51,284 nt of DNA from assembly GCF_015356825.1 (NCBI RefSeq), contig NZ_JAACYW010000054.1:1-51284 (forward strand). Reading direction: 5' to 3'. A program made the position numbers and the translations under genes. The first letter of the stretch is position 1. Every line of letters begins with the position of its first letter. The stretch comes from Catenulispora rubra. Its GTDB lineage: Bacteria > Actinomycetota > Actinomycetes > Streptomycetales > Catenulisporaceae. Below the pieces are notes generated by a model. That model ran no database searches. It saw only the letters and a program-made list of their open reading frames with translations, and was not told the DNA's origin. Positions 9,142 to 18,700 of this stretch are shown here, in pieces.

Positions 9142-12100
9142 CGGTCCTTCCATATCTCTTCCAGGTCGCGCAGGACCACCGACGCGGACAGCGCGTCGAG
9201 CCCGGCCAGCGGCAGCGCGTGCCGCTCGATGTCGGGGTCATTGCCGGTCGCGCTCAGCCAGACCGCTGTGATGGCTTGGAGCGGCGACAATGCCACGGCG
9301 CCGGCCTCCAGGCCCGGTACCAGGTCCATCACCACCCACTTCCCGTCGCCGACCGGCCGGAGCAGCCGGGCCCACCGCCGGTCGGCGATCGGGCCGCGGT
9401 GCCAGCCCCGGGTCGCCAGCAGTTCGAACTTCGTCGGGCCGAAGCGGACCTCGTACCCGGCGGGGGCGCTGGCGACGACGTCGGGCGAGATGTACTGCCG
9501 CACAAGGCGATTGCGGGCCCTGTCCTCGGCGTCCAGCACCAAGGGCAGTCGGCCGAGCTGGTTGAACGGCTGTAGGACTTCGTAGTCGCCGAACACCTCG
9601 GACCAGCGTCCCAAGGTGAGTCCGAGGTCGACGGGATGCGCGACGCCGATCAAAGCGCCTTCGGGGACCTCGTAGTGCGCGTCGTCGACGTCTGCGAAGC
9701 TCAGGTCCTCGGCGATCCGGAACGAGCCGAGCAGCACGCCGTCCTCGCTGTACACGCCCCACACCAGACGCCGCGCGATACGGCCGAGCACGAGGTGGCG
9801 CACCACGTACTCGGCGAACTCCGCCGGGATCCAGCGGCGGCGCTGGAATATCGCCCTCTCCATCCGGGCCGCCTGCTCCTGCGCCCCGTCCTGGACCTGC
9901 TTCTTGAGCGTGGTGAACCGCTTGTAGGACGCGGCGGCCGGCTCGGCGTCGTCCCGCTTGCCGGGCTTGGGCATTGTCCGCAGCACGGTGCCGGCCTCGT
10001 CGGTGACGACGGGTCGCAGGTAGTCGTCGAAGGAGACGTCGAAACAGCGCCTGCCGTAGTCCAGCCGGACGGTGCCCTCGGCGGTCAGCCCCGAGGTCGG
10101 GACCAGCCGGTCGGCGAGCCGGTCCGGAGACAGGTCCAGGGATTCGGCGACGTCCTCGAAGGTCGTCCGCGCCTTGCGTTTCAGCTTCATGGTCCACGAG
10201 CGGCCGGCGAAGCCGTGCAAGGCCGTCAGCGCGCGGTCGCCGCCGATCATGGCGAGCGCGTCCAGGCCGTCGCACACGTTCTCCGGCTTGGACCGGCGGT
10301 GCCAGGCCCGGATCAGCTCCTCCAGCCGCGCGACCGTGGTCTGATCGCCGAAGACGCCGAGCGCGCCGACGACCCAGCGGTCCTCCTCGTCGCCGCCCGC
10401 CAGGTCCCAGGTCTGAGCCAGGGACCAGACGAACTCCGCGAGCGAGGTCGCGTCGCAGAGCTCTTTGACGATCTCCAGGCCCCCGTAGGGCGCGTCGGGC
10501 TTGGAGAACATCAGCATCTCCAGGACCGCCTGCGCGGCGCTGCGCGGAAGCGGGGTCTTGCCGTCCTTCAAGCGGATCTCGGCCAGCAGCGCCGCGCGGG
10601 CCCACATCGGCGACGGCGGAACGGTGCGGGGGCAGGCCTCGATGCCCCGGTCCGCCATGACCTCCTTGGCCGCGGTGGCGGCCTCTTCGCCATAGGTCTG
10701 CTGCGTGATGGTCACGACGTCGACCCCGTCGGCTTCGAGCCACCGGAGCGCGGCGACGGTGTTCTGCCGGAGCTTGCCGGGCTTGCCCAGCGCGGTCGGC
10801 ACGAGGCCCCGCACCGCGTCCTCGGGATGCCGGCGCAGCCAGGAGATGGCGTACGTCCGCACGGAGCGCAGCCGCACCAGTCCGTCGGCCATGATCGCGG
10901 CGATCTCCGCGCTCGCGAACGGCTGGAGCAACTGCGCCCGCACCGCCGGGAACCGCGTCAGGGACAGCACCGTCGGCAGCGCCAGGAGTTCGTACTTCGC
11001 GACGAACGTCCGGGCCCGGTCCGTGACCTGGCGCATCGGCGGCTGCCAGGCCAGGAGCTGCGGACGTACCAGTTCGTCGGGGGCATACGCGGCGAAGTAA
11101 GTGGCGAGGTGTTCGTTGGCGGTGCCGTCCAGGATCTCCGGCAGGACGGCCTTCCAGCCCTGCTCCGGCGTCCAGCCGGCGCCGTGCAAGGTGAGCCGGG
11201 TTTCGCGCTCGCCGCGCAGCCAGTCGACGGTGACCTCGGCCGGCGCGGTCAGGCCCTCGATCACGACCGGCTTCGCGCGCTTGCGCTTCTTGTCCCGCCA
11301 CGGCGGAGCGGCCAGGATCTCGGGCAGATCGAGCGCCTCGACGTCGGGGGTGTCGTCGTCGAGCAGCGCCTCGATCCTTTCCCACGCCTCAGGGCTCACC
11401 CGCGCGGCCTCGGCCCTGGCCCGGTCGGGATCGTCGAGCACGACCATGGTCAGCAGGCGGGTGATCTCCTCGGTCGGCGCGGCCTCGGCCAGGATTCGCA
11501 GCGCCCGGCGGGGGAACCGCTTGACCGCGGCTTGCAGGCGCTCGCCCACCCCGTCCCGGTCGATCCACTGGACGAGCACGGACATCGCCGCGTCGCCCGG
11601 CGTCCGGGCGATCAGGCCGAGCGAGCGCCGGTGGATCGGGCACGGTTGCGGACGTCCCTTGCGCGGGGACGGACACCGGTGGCCGGAATCGCACCACGCG
11701 GTGAGCACCGGCAGTGCCTCGGCTCCGGCAACCGTGAGGAAGGTCAGCTCGACATGCGATTCGCCGTCCCACTGCCAGTCCGTCAGCCCCCTGAAACGCT
11801 TGGCGAGCGCGGACGCCTGAGCCGCGGTCGACACCGACGGCAGCAGCGCGACGAACGACGGCGCTCCGCGGTCCGCCGCGTCGAGATCGGCCCAGAACCA
11901 CTCGGGCCGCTCGGGGAACAGGAACGAGGTCAGGGACCGGGTCGCCGGACCGGGCTCGTCCCGGCGCATGTGCTCGGCCGTGGCCAGGAGTTCGGCACGG
12001 TCCACCGCCGAGGCCCCGCGCACGCGCTCCAGCAACCGCAGGACCGCCCACCGCGGACGGAAGTGATTGTTTCCCGGCACGTGGGCGAAGAAGTCCCCGT

Positions 12101-12554
12101 TGACCAGGCCCATGATGGCGCTGTACTCGGCGAAGGCCTCCATCGCGAAGGCCAGGCTTCTGCCCTTCGTCCACAGATCGATCACGGACGCGCTGTAAAC
12201 GGATTCCGGAAGCAGTATGGAATCGACCAGGGCGGCCTGGAGCGGGGTCTGGGCGTCCAGGTCGGCGACATCGACACCGGCCAGCACCGCCGCCGGGTCC
12301 GGGACGTGCCCGAAATGAGTCGCGAACGTGGGTGCCGACGAGGACAGGGCGGCGGCGACCGCCGCCTCGTAGTCCGCCGGGTTCTGGCGGCGCAGGCTCA
12401 GGACGTGCTCGGCCTGTACATGGAACTCCAGCGGCTCGTCCAGCGGCTGCCACGTACGGTCCAGCGGTGAGGTGCCGCCATAGAAGCCCGCCAGCTCGAA
12501 GACGTCCTCAGGATCCTGCGACACAGTCTCGCCATCGACCGTGACGATGCTCAT
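9138..12554 (-). CDS. DUF4132 protein, copy C
   Basis: An 1138-aa protein; ATG at 12554 overlaps the stop of copy B as ATGA, with GGAGGTGA 7 bases ahead. A much longer open frame runs upstream through copy B but is out of its frame and not used. Shared features: LTSFLFPERPEW (about 215), VKELCDATSL, RLDYGRRCFDV, LGRIARRLVWG, FRIAEDLSFADVDD, IGVAHPVDLG and LQPFNQLGR (about 780-1005). It pairs with copy B (both MWAR...EIRLKDG). A peculiarity is a Cys/His-rich insertion near residues 285-312, with spacing Cx5Cx10Cx2H, absent from the other copies and possibly a metal site. The C-terminus differs too, ending EEIWKDR. Function unknown. Confidence 0.9.
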   Translation of the reverse strand: MSIVTVDGETVSQDPEDVFELAGFYGGTSPLDRTWQPLDEPLEFHVQAEHVLSLRRQNPADYEAAVAAALSSSAPTFATHFGHVPDPAAVLAGVDVADLDAQTPLQAALVDSILLPESVYSASVIDLWTKGRSLAFAMEAFAEYSAIMGLVNGDFFAHVPGNNHFRPRWAVLRLLERVRGASAVDRAELLATAEHMRRDEPGPATRSLTSFLFPERPEWFWADLDAADRGAPSFVALLPSVSTAAQASALAKRFRGLTDWQWDGESHVELTFLTVAGAEALPVLTAWCDSGHRCPSPRKGRPQPCPIHRRSLGLIARTPGDAAMSVLVQWIDRDGVGERLQAAVKRFPRRALRILAEAAPTEEITRLLTMVVLDDPDRARAEAARVSPEAWERIEALLDDDTPDVEALDLPEILAAPPWRDKKRKRAKPVVIEGLTAPAEVTVDWLRGERETRLTLHGAGWTPEQGWKAVLPEILDGTANEHLATYFAAYAPDELVRPQLLAWQPPMRQVTDRARTFVAKYELLALPTVLSLTRFPAVRAQLLQPFASAEIAAIMADGLVRLRSVRTYAISWLRRHPEDAVRGLVPTALGKPGKLRQNTVAALRWLEADGVDVVTITQQTYGEEAATAAKEVMADRGIEACPRTVPPSPMWARAALLAEIRLKDGKTPLPRSAAQAVLEMLMFSKPDAPYGGLEIVKELCDATSLAEFVWSLAQTWDLAGGDEEDRWVVGALGVFGDQTTVARLEELIRAWHRRSKPENVCDGLDALAMIGGDRALTALHGFAGRSWTMKLKRKARTTFEDVAESLDLSPDRLADRLVPTSGLTAEGTVRLDYGRRCFDVSFDDYLRPVVTDEAGTVLRTMPKPGKRDDAEPAAASYKRFTTLKKQVQDGAQEQAARMERAIFQRRRWIPAEFAEYVVRHLVLGRIARRLVWGVYSEDGVLLGSFRIAEDLSFADVDDAHYEVPEGALIGVAHPVDLGLTLGRWSEVFGDYEVLQPFNQLGRLPLVLDAEDRARNRLVRQYISPDVVASAPAGYEVRFGPTKFELLATRGWHRGPIADRRWARLLRPVGDGKWVVMDLVPGLEAGAVALSPLQAITAVWLSATGNDPDIERHALPLAGLDALSASVVLRDLEEIWKDR

Positions 12555-15500
12555 CGTCCCGTCACCTCCGCCAGGTCCCGCAGGATCTCCGAGGCCCGCA
12601 CGGGGTCGAGTTCGGACAGCGGCACCGAGTGCTGGTCGATCGAGGCGTGCTGGCCGGCCACGCTGAGCCAGACCCGGTCGATGGTCTGGTAGCCGGAGCC
12701 CTCCGCCACGGCGCCCTTCAGCCCCGGCGAGATGTCCACGATCATGTACCGGTCGTCCTCGCCGAGCGGCCGCAGGAACCGCGACCACATCGGCGGATCG
12801 CCCATCGGGCCGCTGGACCAGCCGCGGGGCTCCAGGGCGACGATCACGCTCGGGTCCAGAACGATCCCCTGGAAGCGCTTCAGCGTCCGGCCGGCCCGCT
12901 CGGCGGCGGTCAGTTCCAACGCCGGGCGGCCCAGCTGGTCCAGCGACTGCAGGATCTCGTAGTCGGCGAACAGATCGCTCCACTCCGCCACGGCCGAGCC
13001 GAGCTCCACCGGGTGCGCGACGCCGATGACGGCGCCTTCGGGAATCTCGTAGTGCGCGTCGTGGACGTCGGCGTAGCTGAGGTCTTCGGCGATCCGGAAG
13101 GAGCCGATGGTCGCGCCGTCGGAGCCGTAGACGCCCCACACCACACGCCGCGTGATGTGGCGCAGCAGCGGATGCGCGACCATGTGCGCGGCGAAGCCCT
13201 CCGGCTCCCAGCGCCGGCGGGTGAACATGCCCTTCTCCAGCCGCTTGATCTGGTCCACGGCAATGATCTGCGCGGCCTTCTTGACCTCCGTGAACTGCAG
13301 GTACGCCGCCTTCGCCAGCTCCTGGTCGTCGTTCTTGACCGGCCGCGGCATCCGCGGGAGCACCTTGCCCGCCTCGTCGGTCACCCGGGGCCGCAACAGC
13401 TCGTCGAAGCCGACGTGGAAGAAGCGCGGGCCGTAGTCCAGCCGGAGCGTGCCCGAGGGGCCCAGGCCGAGGGTCGGGACGACGCGGTCGGCGAGTTCGT
13501 CGGCGTCGAGGTCGAGCGAGGCGGCGACGTCCTGGAACCGCTGCTCGGCCCGGCGCCGGACCGGCTTGCGCCGCCCTTTCTGGACCACGGAGTGCAGGGC
13601 CGCCAGGGCCCGGTCGCCGCCGATCATGCCCAGCACGGTCAGCGCGTCGCCGACGAGCCCGTAGTCGCGCTCCGTGGTCCAGGGCCCGATCAGCGGCTCC
13701 AGCCGGTCCACGGTGCCGTCGTCGCCGAGCTGTCCCAGGGCGTCGAAGGCCCAGCGCTCGGACGAATCGGAACCGCACTCGTGCCAGTTGTGGAACAGCG
13801 CGAAGGCGAACTCGCCGAGCGAGGACTCGTCGCAGAGCTCTTTGACGACTTCCAGGCCGGGATACGGGGCCTCGGGCTTGGAGATCTGAAGCATCTCCAC
13901 CACGCTCTGGGCCGCGCGCGCCGGGAGCACTCCCGTCCCGTCCTTGAGCCGGATCTCCGGCAACACCGAGGATCTGGCCCACATCGGTGTGTCGGGCATG
14001 CTGCGCGGATAGGTGCCGAGTCCGCCGTCGCTGAGCAGTTCCTTGAGAGCCACGCCGACGGCTTCGCCGTACGCACCGGAGGCGACGCCCACGACGTCGG
14101 TGCCGTCGGCGGCGAGCCACCGCAGCGCCGCGTCGGCGTTGCGCCGCAGCTGGCCCGCCTTGCCGAGCCCGACCGGCAGCAGGCAGCGGGTGGCGGCTTC
14201 GGGATGCCGGCGCAGCCAGCCCAGCGCCGTGCCCCGGGCCACGCTGCGACGCCGTGTCATTCCCGCGACCATGGTGGCGGCGATGTCCGCGCTGACGAAC
14301 GGCTGGAGCAGCCGGCCCCGGACGGCCGGCAGCCCGCGGATCGCCAGCACCGCGGGCAGCGCCAGCAGTTCGTAGCGGGCGACGAACGACTGCGCCCGAT
14401 CGTCGACGCGGCGCAACGGCGGCTGCCAGCCGTCCTCAAGCATCGGCCGCACCAGCTCCGGCGGCGCGTAGGCGGCGAAGTAGAGCGCGACGGGCGTCAT
14501 CGGGTCGTCGGGCTGCGCCGGCTGGGTACGCCACGCCGCGACCTGCTCGGCGATCGCCGGCCAGCCCTGGCTCGGCTCCCAGCCGGCCCCGCGCCCGAGC
14601 CAGCGCTCGCGTTCCCCGGGCAGCCAGGCGGCCTCGACGTCGGCCGGCGGCGTCAGGCCCGCGACCTGGACCGGCTTCGGCCGCTTGGTCTTCGGGTCCG
14701 ACCATGGAGGCTGGGACAGGATGTCAGGAATCTGCGTCTCGGACGCGGCGGTCGGAGCCATTCGGGTGAGAACGGCGATGACGTGGGTCGTGGCCGGGGT
14801 CGGTTCCATCGCGGACAGCACCCGCAGTGCGGTGTCCGGGAAACGCAACGCAGCGGCGTGCAGGTAGGCAAGCGACTCGGACCGTCCGTTATACCGCTCG
14901 ACGAGCGCCTGCATCGCGGCATCGCCCGGGATCCGGGAGATCAGTTCCAAGGCCTGATGCCTGCTCTCGTTCAAGCCCTTGCCCTGGCCCGGCTGGCCGT
15001 CGTACCAGGCGAGCAGGAAGGGCAGAGCCTCGGCACCGGCGACCGACAGGAATGTCAGCTCGACGGCGGCGTCGCCGTTCCACGCCCACTTCTCGCCGGC
15101 CCGCAGCAGCTCGCCGATCGTGCGCGCCTGCTCGGCGGTGGCGACCGACGGCAGCAGCGAGGCGGCCGGGATCTCGCCGCTGCGCGCCGCCGCCAAGTCC
15201 GCCTCAAGCCAGTCCGTGCGTTCGGGGAACAGGAAGGTGGTCAGGGCCCGGGCAAGACCCCGGCCCTGGCGCTCCATCGCGCGCGAGTGCTCGGCGACGG
15301 CCATGGCCTCGGCGTGGACGTCGTCCGGCGCCGACCGCACCAGGTCCAGCAGTTGCCGCACCGGGGTCATGAGGTCCAGGAGGGTGGAACGCTCGCGGGG
15401 TCCCAGCCGGCAGAAATCGATGAACGCCTCCAGCGCGAAGGGCACGCCCCGCACGTGGCTCCAGACACCGACGACGAAATCGACGCCGAAGTCCTCCAGA

Positions 15501-15784
15501 CGTTCAAGGGTGCCCTCGGCCAGCGCGGCCTGGCGCGGCGTCATCGCCGTCAGGTCGCCGAAGTCCACGCCCCGCATCGCCTCGACGCTGTGCTTGTCGC
15601 TGCCGGGATGGTTCAGCGCGGCTTCGATGGTCGACTTGGAGGCCTCGACCACTCCCTGCCGCCGCTCGTACATCCGCTGCACGTCCTCGCGGTCGATCGG
15701 CGGCACCTGATCGGGACGGCACCGGCCGCGCGCGATCGCCTTGACCCGCTGGTAGTCCTTCGGCAGTTCCAGGTCGCCGGTCAT
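12551..15784 (-). CDS. DUF4132 protein, copy B
   Basis: A 1077-aa protein, the shortest of the four copies; ATG at 15784 overlaps the stop of copy A as ATGA, with GAGGTGA 7 bases ahead. The N-terminus is more basic than in the others (YQRVKAIARGRCRPDQ). It carries LTAMTPRQAAL (about 80), LTTFLFPERTDW, VKELCDESSLGEF, RLDYGPRFFHV, HPLLRHITRRVVWG, FRIAEDLSYADV, IGVAHPVELG and LQSLDQLGR (about 735-955). Its end, EVTGR, encodes the ribosome site of copy C. Similarity by eye is greatest to copy C. DUF4132 proteins include E. coli MolR/YehI; the old molybdate-regulator label is not a safe function. Confidence 0.9.
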   Translation of the reverse strand: MTGDLELPKDYQRVKAIARGRCRPDQVPPIDREDVQRMYERRQGVVEASKSTIEAALNHPGSDKHSVEAMRGVDFGDLTAMTPRQAALAEGTLERLEDFGVDFVVGVWSHVRGVPFALEAFIDFCRLGPRERSTLLDLMTPVRQLLDLVRSAPDDVHAEAMAVAEHSRAMERQGRGLARALTTFLFPERTDWLEADLAAARSGEIPAASLLPSVATAEQARTIGELLRAGEKWAWNGDAAVELTFLSVAGAEALPFLLAWYDGQPGQGKGLNESRHQALELISRIPGDAAMQALVERYNGRSESLAYLHAAALRFPDTALRVLSAMEPTPATTHVIAVLTRMAPTAASETQIPDILSQPPWSDPKTKRPKPVQVAGLTPPADVEAAWLPGERERWLGRGAGWEPSQGWPAIAEQVAAWRTQPAQPDDPMTPVALYFAAYAPPELVRPMLEDGWQPPLRRVDDRAQSFVARYELLALPAVLAIRGLPAVRGRLLQPFVSADIAATMVAGMTRRRSVARGTALGWLRRHPEAATRCLLPVGLGKAGQLRRNADAALRWLAADGTDVVGVASGAYGEAVGVALKELLSDGGLGTYPRSMPDTPMWARSSVLPEIRLKDGTGVLPARAAQSVVEMLQISKPEAPYPGLEVVKELCDESSLGEFAFALFHNWHECGSDSSERWAFDALGQLGDDGTVDRLEPLIGPWTTERDYGLVGDALTVLGMIGGDRALAALHSVVQKGRRKPVRRRAEQRFQDVAASLDLDADELADRVVPTLGLGPSGTLRLDYGPRFFHVGFDELLRPRVTDEAGKVLPRMPRPVKNDDQELAKAAYLQFTEVKKAAQIIAVDQIKRLEKGMFTRRRWEPEGFAAHMVAHPLLRHITRRVVWGVYGSDGATIGSFRIAEDLSYADVHDAHYEIPEGAVIGVAHPVELGSAVAEWSDLFADYEILQSLDQLGRPALELTAAERAGRTLKRFQGIVLDPSVIVALEPRGWSSGPMGDPPMWSRFLRPLGEDDRYMIVDISPGLKGAVAEGSGYQTIDRVWLSVAGQHASIDQHSVPLSELDPVRASEILRDLAEVTGR

Positions 15785-18700
15785 TGTGCGGTCACCTCGC
15801 TCAGGTCGTTCAGGATCTCCGAGGCGGTCACCGGGTCCAGGGACGAGAGCGGATCCGTGTTCCCGTCCTGGCGCCAGTATCTGTAGCGGTCGTGGTCCTT
15901 CCCGCCGATCCACACCTTCTTCAGCTCCTGGTCGTCGGCGTCGCCGGCCCAGCCCGCGCCGAACCCGGGCTCCAGCTCGACCACCGCGGTGCGGCCGTCG
16001 GGCAGCGCGCGCAGCAGGTAGCCCTGCCAGCCGCCGTCGCCCGGAGCGCTGCGCTGCCAGCCCCGCCGCTCCAGGCCGAGGACCTTGCCGGCGGGCGTCC
16101 GGATCCCGGCGAAGCGAGTCAGCAGGCTGTTTTGTTCCTCCTCGGCGGTGAGGGTCAGGACCGGCCGGCCGAGCTGCCGGAACGGTTGCAGGATCTCGTA
16201 GTCGGTAAACAGCTCCGACCAGCGTGGAAGATCGTCGCCGAGGTCCACGGGGTGCGCGACGCCGATCAGGGCGTCGTCGGCGACCGTGATGGGGTCGTCG
16301 TCGACGTCGGCGTAGGAGTCGTCCTCGGCGACGCGGAACGTGCCGCGCACCCCGGTGCCGTCCGGCCGGAAGTCCGACCACACCAGCCGCCGGACCAGGT
16401 GGCGCAGCAGCGGATGGCCGACGAAGTACTCCTCGAAATCGGCCTTCGTCCAGCGGCGGCGCGCCACCATCGCCAGCTCCAGCCGGGTGATCTGGTCCGA
16501 GGCCAGGGTCCGCACGTCCTTCTTCAGGCCGCTGAACCGCTGGTGGGCGGCCGGCGCCAGCTCGGCGTCGTCCAACACGGCGGGCTTGGGCAGGGACTTC
16601 AGACGCTTGCCGCTCTCGTCGGTGACGCCGGGCTTGAGCTGCTCGTCGAAGAAGACCCGGAAGCGGCGCGGGCCGTAGTCCAGCTCCATCGAGCCGGAGC
16701 CGTCCAGGCCGAGGTCCGGGACCAGCCGGTCGCCGAGCTGATCGCGAGTCAGGCGCAGCTCCTTGGCGATGGCCTCGACGCGCTCCTGCGCGCTCTCCTT
16801 AAGCCCCCGGAACTTGCCCTTCTGCGAGATCCCGTAGAGGTGGAGCAGCGCGGTGTCGCCGCCGATCACGGTCAGCACGTCCAGACCGGCGACCGCCCGG
16901 GCGTGGCCGCCGTCGCCGGGCCAGACGCGGATCAGCGGGGAGAGGCGACGGACGGCTTCGTCGCCGCCGAACCAGCGCAGCGAGTCCATCGCAAAGGACT
17001 GTTTCGCCGGGTAGTCGGCGGTCTGCCAGTTCTCGAACAGGCCCCAGACGAAGTCGGCGAGCGAGCGGGCGTCGCAGAGTTCTTTGACGGTCTCCAGGCC
17101 GAGGTACGGGTCGTCAGCGGTGGAAATCATGAACATCCGGACCACGTTCCGCACCGCCGACTGCGGCAGCGCCTCCTTGCGGCCGGCCACCAGCAGCTGC
17201 GGCAGGCTCTCCGGCTCGGCCCAGCTCGGCGGCTCCGGCATGGTCTTCGGCAGCACAGCGAACAACGGATCCTGAGCAAGCAGTTGGACGACACCGGCCT
17301 CGGCTTCGCTGCCGTACGTCGCGGCTTCCGCGCGGACCTCCTCCTGGAACCCCTCGGCGACCAGGAAGCGCAACGCGGTCTCGGCGGCCTGGCGGGCCCG
17401 GCCGGCCTTCCCGATCGCCGCGGGTATCAGGGTTCGAGCAGTCAGCACGGGGTGCCGGCGCATCCAGGCCTGGCCCGGGGCGCGCAGCGTCTTCAGCCGC
17501 AGGTTCCAGTCCGCGACCAGCGGTGCCGTCTCGGAGCAGGCGAACGGGAGCAGGAGTTCGGCGTTCACCAGCGGGCTGCTTCGTACCGCGCTCATCACGG
17601 AGGGAAACGCGTCGAGGCCGAAGCGCGCGGTGGCGGTGCTGCACCAGGCGAGGGCGTCGTAGGAGTAGCCGTCCGAGAGGTTCCGGAGGGCCTGCCGCGC
17701 CTCCTTTTCCGGGCCTCGCATGACGATCACCATGAGCTGGTAGGCGTTGCGGTGGCCCAGGGCCTTGGCGAGCCGTTTGCCCCAGTCCTCGTCCTCGCGG
17801 TGGTGCACGCCGAGGGTGTCGGCGCGCCAGTCCGCACGCTCTTGATCGTTCAACCAGACGACGTCCGCGCTGGTCGGAGCTGTCAGGCCCTTGATGACGA
17901 CCGGCTTCACGACCTCGTGCGCCTGCTCCCACGGCGGGGTGGTCAGCAGGTCTGGCAGAACTTCGGCGGCCACGGGGGGCAGCGGCGCGGCGACGGCGTT
18001 GACCATCTTCTCCACGCGCGCGCGAGGCTCCTCGGCCAGCTGCGCCGCGACCGCGCGGGCCGCCTCCGGCCGGCTGACGACGGTCAGCCGCAGCACCCGC
18101 TCCACCGTGGTGCGCGCCGCCGGCTGGTCCGGCGCGGCCTCGGCGAGCAGCCGGACGCCGCGCTCCGGGAAGCGCTGCGCGGCCTCGGCGAGCACAGCCG
18201 CGGTGCCGCGGTATTCGAGCTGGCCGAGCAGCGCCAGGAAGGCCTCGTCGCTGTCGAAGCCGGCGAGCAGACGCTGTACGCGCTGCCGGGCCTCGACCCC
18301 GTCCCAGTAGTCCTCGGCCCAGCTCGCGATCGCCGGGATCAGGTCCAGTCCGACGGTGGCGACCATGGTCGCGGTCGCCGCCGAGCACAGGCGCAGCGCG
18401 TCGGCGTGGACCCACCTGGTCAGCCGCTCGGCCTGCCGGGCCGTGGTCACCGCGCCGATCAGCAGCCAGGCGGCCACGCCGTCGCGGATCTGCCAGCCGC
18501 GGCCGGGCGGCCCGGCGACGTCCTCGTCGACCCAGTCGTCGCGCTCGGGGAACAGGAAGGAGATGAAGGCGTTGCGGACCACGGCCGGACTTCGCAGAGC
18601 ACTGACCAGAGTGGCCGTGGCGGCGTAGTCGTCGTCGCCCGCCGCCGCGAGGTGGCGACGCATCCGGGCGGCCATCGCGAACCGCTCCTGCGCGTGGGCC

